Below the pieces are notes generated by a model that was not told the DNA's origin, did not search any database, and saw nothing but the letters and a program-made list of their open reading frames with translations. A stretch of DNA of 64,000 bases from Methanomassiliicoccaceae archaeon UBA472. Lineage in GTDB: Archaea > Thermoplasmatota > Thermoplasmata > Methanomassiliicoccales > UBA472. This document shows, one piece after another, positions 61,888-64,000 of this stretch. Where the stretch lies: assembly GCA_002497075.1 (NCBI GenBank), contig DAML01000010.1, positions 115,977-179,976 on the forward strand. Direction: 5' to 3'. The translations under genes were made by a program, and so were the position numbers. Position 1 is the first letter of the stretch, and each line of letters starts with the position of its first letter.

Positions 61888-62232
61888 TTACTCGCCGGTC
61901 TGCTGGCTCTGGTACTTGGTGTAGCGGTCCAGATAATAGATCAAGCCGTCCATGACCTGCTTGGTGATGATGCCGGCCGCCTGCTGCTCGCGGACAAAGT
62001 CCTTGGCGTCCCTGATGCCCTGGCGCGAACCTTTGGCGATTATGCTGGCCAGGAACGTCGATGCTAGGTCGGGGTCCATCTGGTTGTCGACGAACAGCTC
62101 CCGGACATCGTACCTGAACTCGCCCAGACGGCGTTGGTTAAGCATGCCAACGCGGGTGGACGGCGCGTCACGGTCCCGGTAGTTGTTCGGTTTCCCCGCC
62201 TTGCTCTTGTTCCGGTTAGGTCGATACGCCAA
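61888..62232 (-). CDS. Small basic protein of unknown function
   Basis: The 114-residue protein starts from a TTG with GGAG 8 bp upstream. The first 40 residues are basic (RPNRNKSKAGKPNNYRDRD). A helical remainder has a VRELFVDNQMDPDLASTFLA segment, GIRDAKDFVREQQAAG and VMDGLIYYLDRYT. A basic tail plus compact helical core suggests a nucleic-acid-associated protein, but I do not recognise the family. Confidence 0.75.
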   Translation of the reverse strand: MAYRPNRNKSKAGKPNNYRDRDAPSTRVGMLNQRRLGEFRYDVRELFVDNQMDPDLASTFLASIIAKGSRQGIRDAKDFVREQQAAGIITKQVMDGLIYYLDRYTKYQSQQTGE

Positions 62233-62346
62233 AGTGATTTCTCCGGGGTGAAGTGATGAGAAGATATTATTAATACTTTGCCAAAATAAGAATAAACTTA
62301 TTAAAATAATAAAGGAAGGAAAGATGTTTTTCTGCCGGTGACTGGC

Positions 62347-62817
62347 TTACTTCTTCTTGGCCGGTTTCTTGCCTGCCCCGGGCTTCACGGAGACCTTCCT
62401 CGGAACGGCCTTCCCGCTGAGCAACTTCTTCTCCGCGTCCTCGGCGTCCCACTCCGCGAACAGCTCGGATATCCCTTCGCGGGCGGTGGACCATGATGGA
62501 ACTCCGCCAGTCAGCACGGCGATGTTAAGCGCCTCCATGATCTCCTCGCGCGTCGCCCCGCAGTTCTTGGCCACCTTCGCCTGCGGATAGATGCAACCGT
62601 CGCACATTCGAACGGCAACGCAGGCCAGAGCGATCAAGCGCTTGGTCTTGCGGTCCAACGCCCCGTCGGTGTTGATGACCTTGTCCATGTCCCTGATGAT
62701 GACCGCCAGAGCGGGGTGGTTGTTCTTGATGTGGTGCAGCGTCGGAGGGACGTAACCGCCCATCTGCTCTTTCAGCTCTTCCACGGCCTCATTGGCCGTC
62801 ATGCCGCATTTTTTCAT
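62347..62817 (-). CDS. Carboxymuconolactone decarboxylase-family (AhpD-like) protein
   Basis: The 156-residue protein has KTKRLIALACVAVRMCDGCI and the CxxC redox pair of the AhpD/CMD family, with AKVAKNCGATREEIMEAL following. CMD-family proteins act as peroxidase partners or decarboxylases; with a CxxC, an AhpD-like thiol redox role is likelier. The C-terminus carries a lysine-rich tail (KPGAGKKPAKKK). Single gene with a 115-bp A/T-rich gap before the next gene. Confidence 0.9.
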   Translation of the reverse strand: MKKCGMTANEAVEELKEQMGGYVPPTLHHIKNNHPALAVIIRDMDKVINTDGALDRKTKRLIALACVAVRMCDGCIYPQAKVAKNCGATREEIMEALNIAVLTGGVPSWSTAREGISELFAEWDAEDAEKKLLSGKAVPRKVSVKPGAGKKPAKKK

Positions 62818-62911
62818 GATGCTAACTATGAAGCTGAATGGTTATTATTCTTATGCTGCTGGTAAATAATAGGATAAGGGGTTTGGAAAGGGTTTAGGAG
62901 CGTTCTCATCG

Positions 62912-63646
62912 TCACTTCAGGTCCAGGTCGGAGCGGGGGTCGGGATGCTCGAAGATGCGGCACGGCGGCTGCTCGACGTTCCCGGTCCTCAGCTTGGGAT
63001 CCAATCGTTCACCGGTCACCATGTGGTACACGTACTCGCCGATATTACAGGCGTGGTCGGCCACCCTCTCCATGTAGCGGGCGACCAGGATCAGGTCGAT
63101 GCCCACGGTGATCTTCCGCGGGTCCTCCATCATGTAGGTGAGTATCTCGCGGAAAATTGTGTCGTACAGAGAATCAACAGCATCATCCCTCTCGTGAAGG
63201 TGCGACGCCTTCTCGGCGTCCCTCTGCAGGAACGAGTACACCGCATCGTCCACTATTCCTACCACAAGGCAGGACATGGTGCGCAGGGATTCGAAGCGCT
63301 TGAACGCCTTTCCCTCCTCGAAATCGTCTATCAGTTCCGCTATATCGGTAGCGTAGCGGCCGAAGCGGTTGAGGTCCTCCACCATCTTCAAACACGCCGA
63401 TATCAAACGCAGATCACCAGCGACAGGAGAGTGCAAGGCGATGATGTCCAGGCAGTGCCGGTCGATCTGCTCGTTGAGCTGGTAGACGCGCTTGTCTAGC
63501 GCTCGGACCTCATCGCGCAGCGAGAAGTCCATGTCGGTGATCATCTGCACCGATTTTTCGAAGGCGGTCCGGGAGGCATTGGCCATCTCGGTTATCTCTT
63601 TGTTCAGCTCCTCCATTTCGTAATTGAAAGTGGTACGCGGGGTCAT
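62912..63646 (-). CDS. phoU: Phosphate-transport regulator PhoU
   Basis: The 244-residue helical-bundle protein has the two PhoU repeats, seen at RALDKRVYQLNEQIDRHCLDI, ACLKMVEDLNRFGRYATDIAEL, and the later ILVARYMERVADHACNIGEYV. PhoU restrains phosphate uptake by the Pst transporter and signalling when phosphate is plentiful. The ATG at 63646 overlaps the pstB stop by one base (TGATG), so the two are translationally coupled. Confidence 0.94.
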   Translation of the reverse strand: MTPRTTFNYEMEELNKEITEMANASRTAFEKSVQMITDMDFSLRDEVRALDKRVYQLNEQIDRHCLDIIALHSPVAGDLRLISACLKMVEDLNRFGRYATDIAELIDDFEEGKAFKRFESLRTMSCLVVGIVDDAVYSFLQRDAEKASHLHERDDAVDSLYDTIFREILTYMMEDPRKITVGIDLILVARYMERVADHACNIGEYVYHMVTGERLDPKLRTGNVEQPPCRIFEHPDPRSDLDLK

Positions 63647-64000
63647 CAGCCCATCCTCCCGGTTATGTACTGCTCGGTAAGCTCCATCTGAGGTTTCTCG
63701 AATATCTGCTTGGTGTCGCCCATCTCTATCAGGTCGCCCAGATAGAAGAAGGCGGTCCTGTCTGAGATGCGCGCCGCCTGTTGCATGCTGTGCGTGACGA
63801 TCACGACCGTGTAATCCTTCTTCAGGTCCACCAGCAGGTCCTCGATCTTGGCCGTGGCGATCGGATCGAGAGCGGAGCACGGCTCGTCGAAGAGGATTAT
63901 CTCCGGATTGACTGCTAACGTCCGAGCGATGCACAGCCTCTGCTGCTGTCCGCCGGATAGCGACGTCCCACTCTTGTCCAGGCGGTCCTTGACCTCGTCC
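63646..64000 (-). CDS. pstB: Phosphate ABC transporter ATPase PstB, 3' end only
   Basis: Only the C-terminal 118 or so codons are inside the window; the gene continues past base 64000. SGTSLSGGQQQRLCIARTL (signature), IILFDEPCSALDP (Walker B) and VIVTHSMQQAARISDRTAFF identify PstB, and FEKPQMELTEQYITGRMG is its usual C-terminus. It powers phosphate import through the Pst complex, whose other genes probably lie to the right of the window. Confidence 0.94.
   Translation of the reverse strand, partial: DEVKDRLDKSGTSLSGGQQQRLCIARTLAVNPEIILFDEPCSALDPIATAKIEDLLVDLKKDYTVVIVTHSMQQAARISDRTAFFYLGDLIEMGDTKQIFEKPQMELTEQYITGRMG

Noticed and set aside
1..64000. CRISPR arrays or insertion sequences with intact transposase
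   Set aside because: No regularly spaced repeats with spacers and no transposase-like gene were found; repeats seen are protein-domain repeats.

Overview
The window looks archaeal. Many genes carry an A/T-rich TATA-like box about 22-30 bp upstream of an ATG that seems to be read leaderless (for example at 11335, 17440, 24871 and 56903). Several secreted proteins are of archaeal surface type: kelch propellers, NosD-type beta-helices and Ig-like repeats with a C-terminal membrane anchor and a short basic tail. DUF2206, DUF1616 and dolichol-phosphate-mannose-synthase-like genes support this. A euryarchaeal or Thermoplasmatota lineage, possibly near Methanomassiliicoccales, is an inference; there is no rRNA or other lineage marker in the window.

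Region 1 (1-11.1 kb) holds a zinc-ribbon membrane protein, a 1740-residue surface protein with two clostripain-like peptidase domains, and a long anchored protein in which periplasmic-binding (BtuF/FepB-like) sequence interrupts a NosD-type beta-helix. The last gene is split near its 3' end by an apparent one-base frameshift in a C run.

Region 2 (11.3-47.7 kb) is a large surface-polysaccharide locus. It contains dTDP-sugar genes (rmlA, rmlC, rmlB), GDP-fucose genes (gmd, fcl) with a second Gmd-like SDR, and about a dozen glycosyltransferases, one resembling GT10 fucosyltransferases. It also has a LicD-type phosphotransferase beside a cytidylyltransferase-SDR fusion like Haemophilus Bcs1/Acs1, which suggests CDP-ribitol synthesis and ribitol-phosphate transfer. 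Two export routes are encoded: a Wzx-type flippase, and a Wzm/Wzt ABC exporter whose ATPase has a C-terminal extension. The exporter is followed by a methyltransferase and a kinase-like/coiled-coil/glycosyltransferase protein. Together these resemble a split WbdD-type chain-capping and length-control system.

Region 3 (47.7-54.6 kb) holds four membrane-anchored kelch paralogs with coiled-coil stalks of different lengths, interrupted by a DUF6506-like gene.

Region 4 (54.7-64 kb) is mixed housekeeping and accessory: a truncated ABC ATPase remnant just upstream of phosphoglycerate mutase, a Fic protein, an AlbA_2/Schlafen-type regulator, an isocitrate dehydrogenase, two related anchored proteins of unknown function, a small basic protein, a carboxymuconolactone-decarboxylase-family protein, phoU, and the 3' end of pstB.

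The most unusual signal outside coding sequence is a pair of elements at 1153-1250 and 13858-13950. They share a 40-base core differing at two positions, each is followed by a different hairpin, and each has a TATA-like box upstream. They look like two copies of an unidentified structured RNA.
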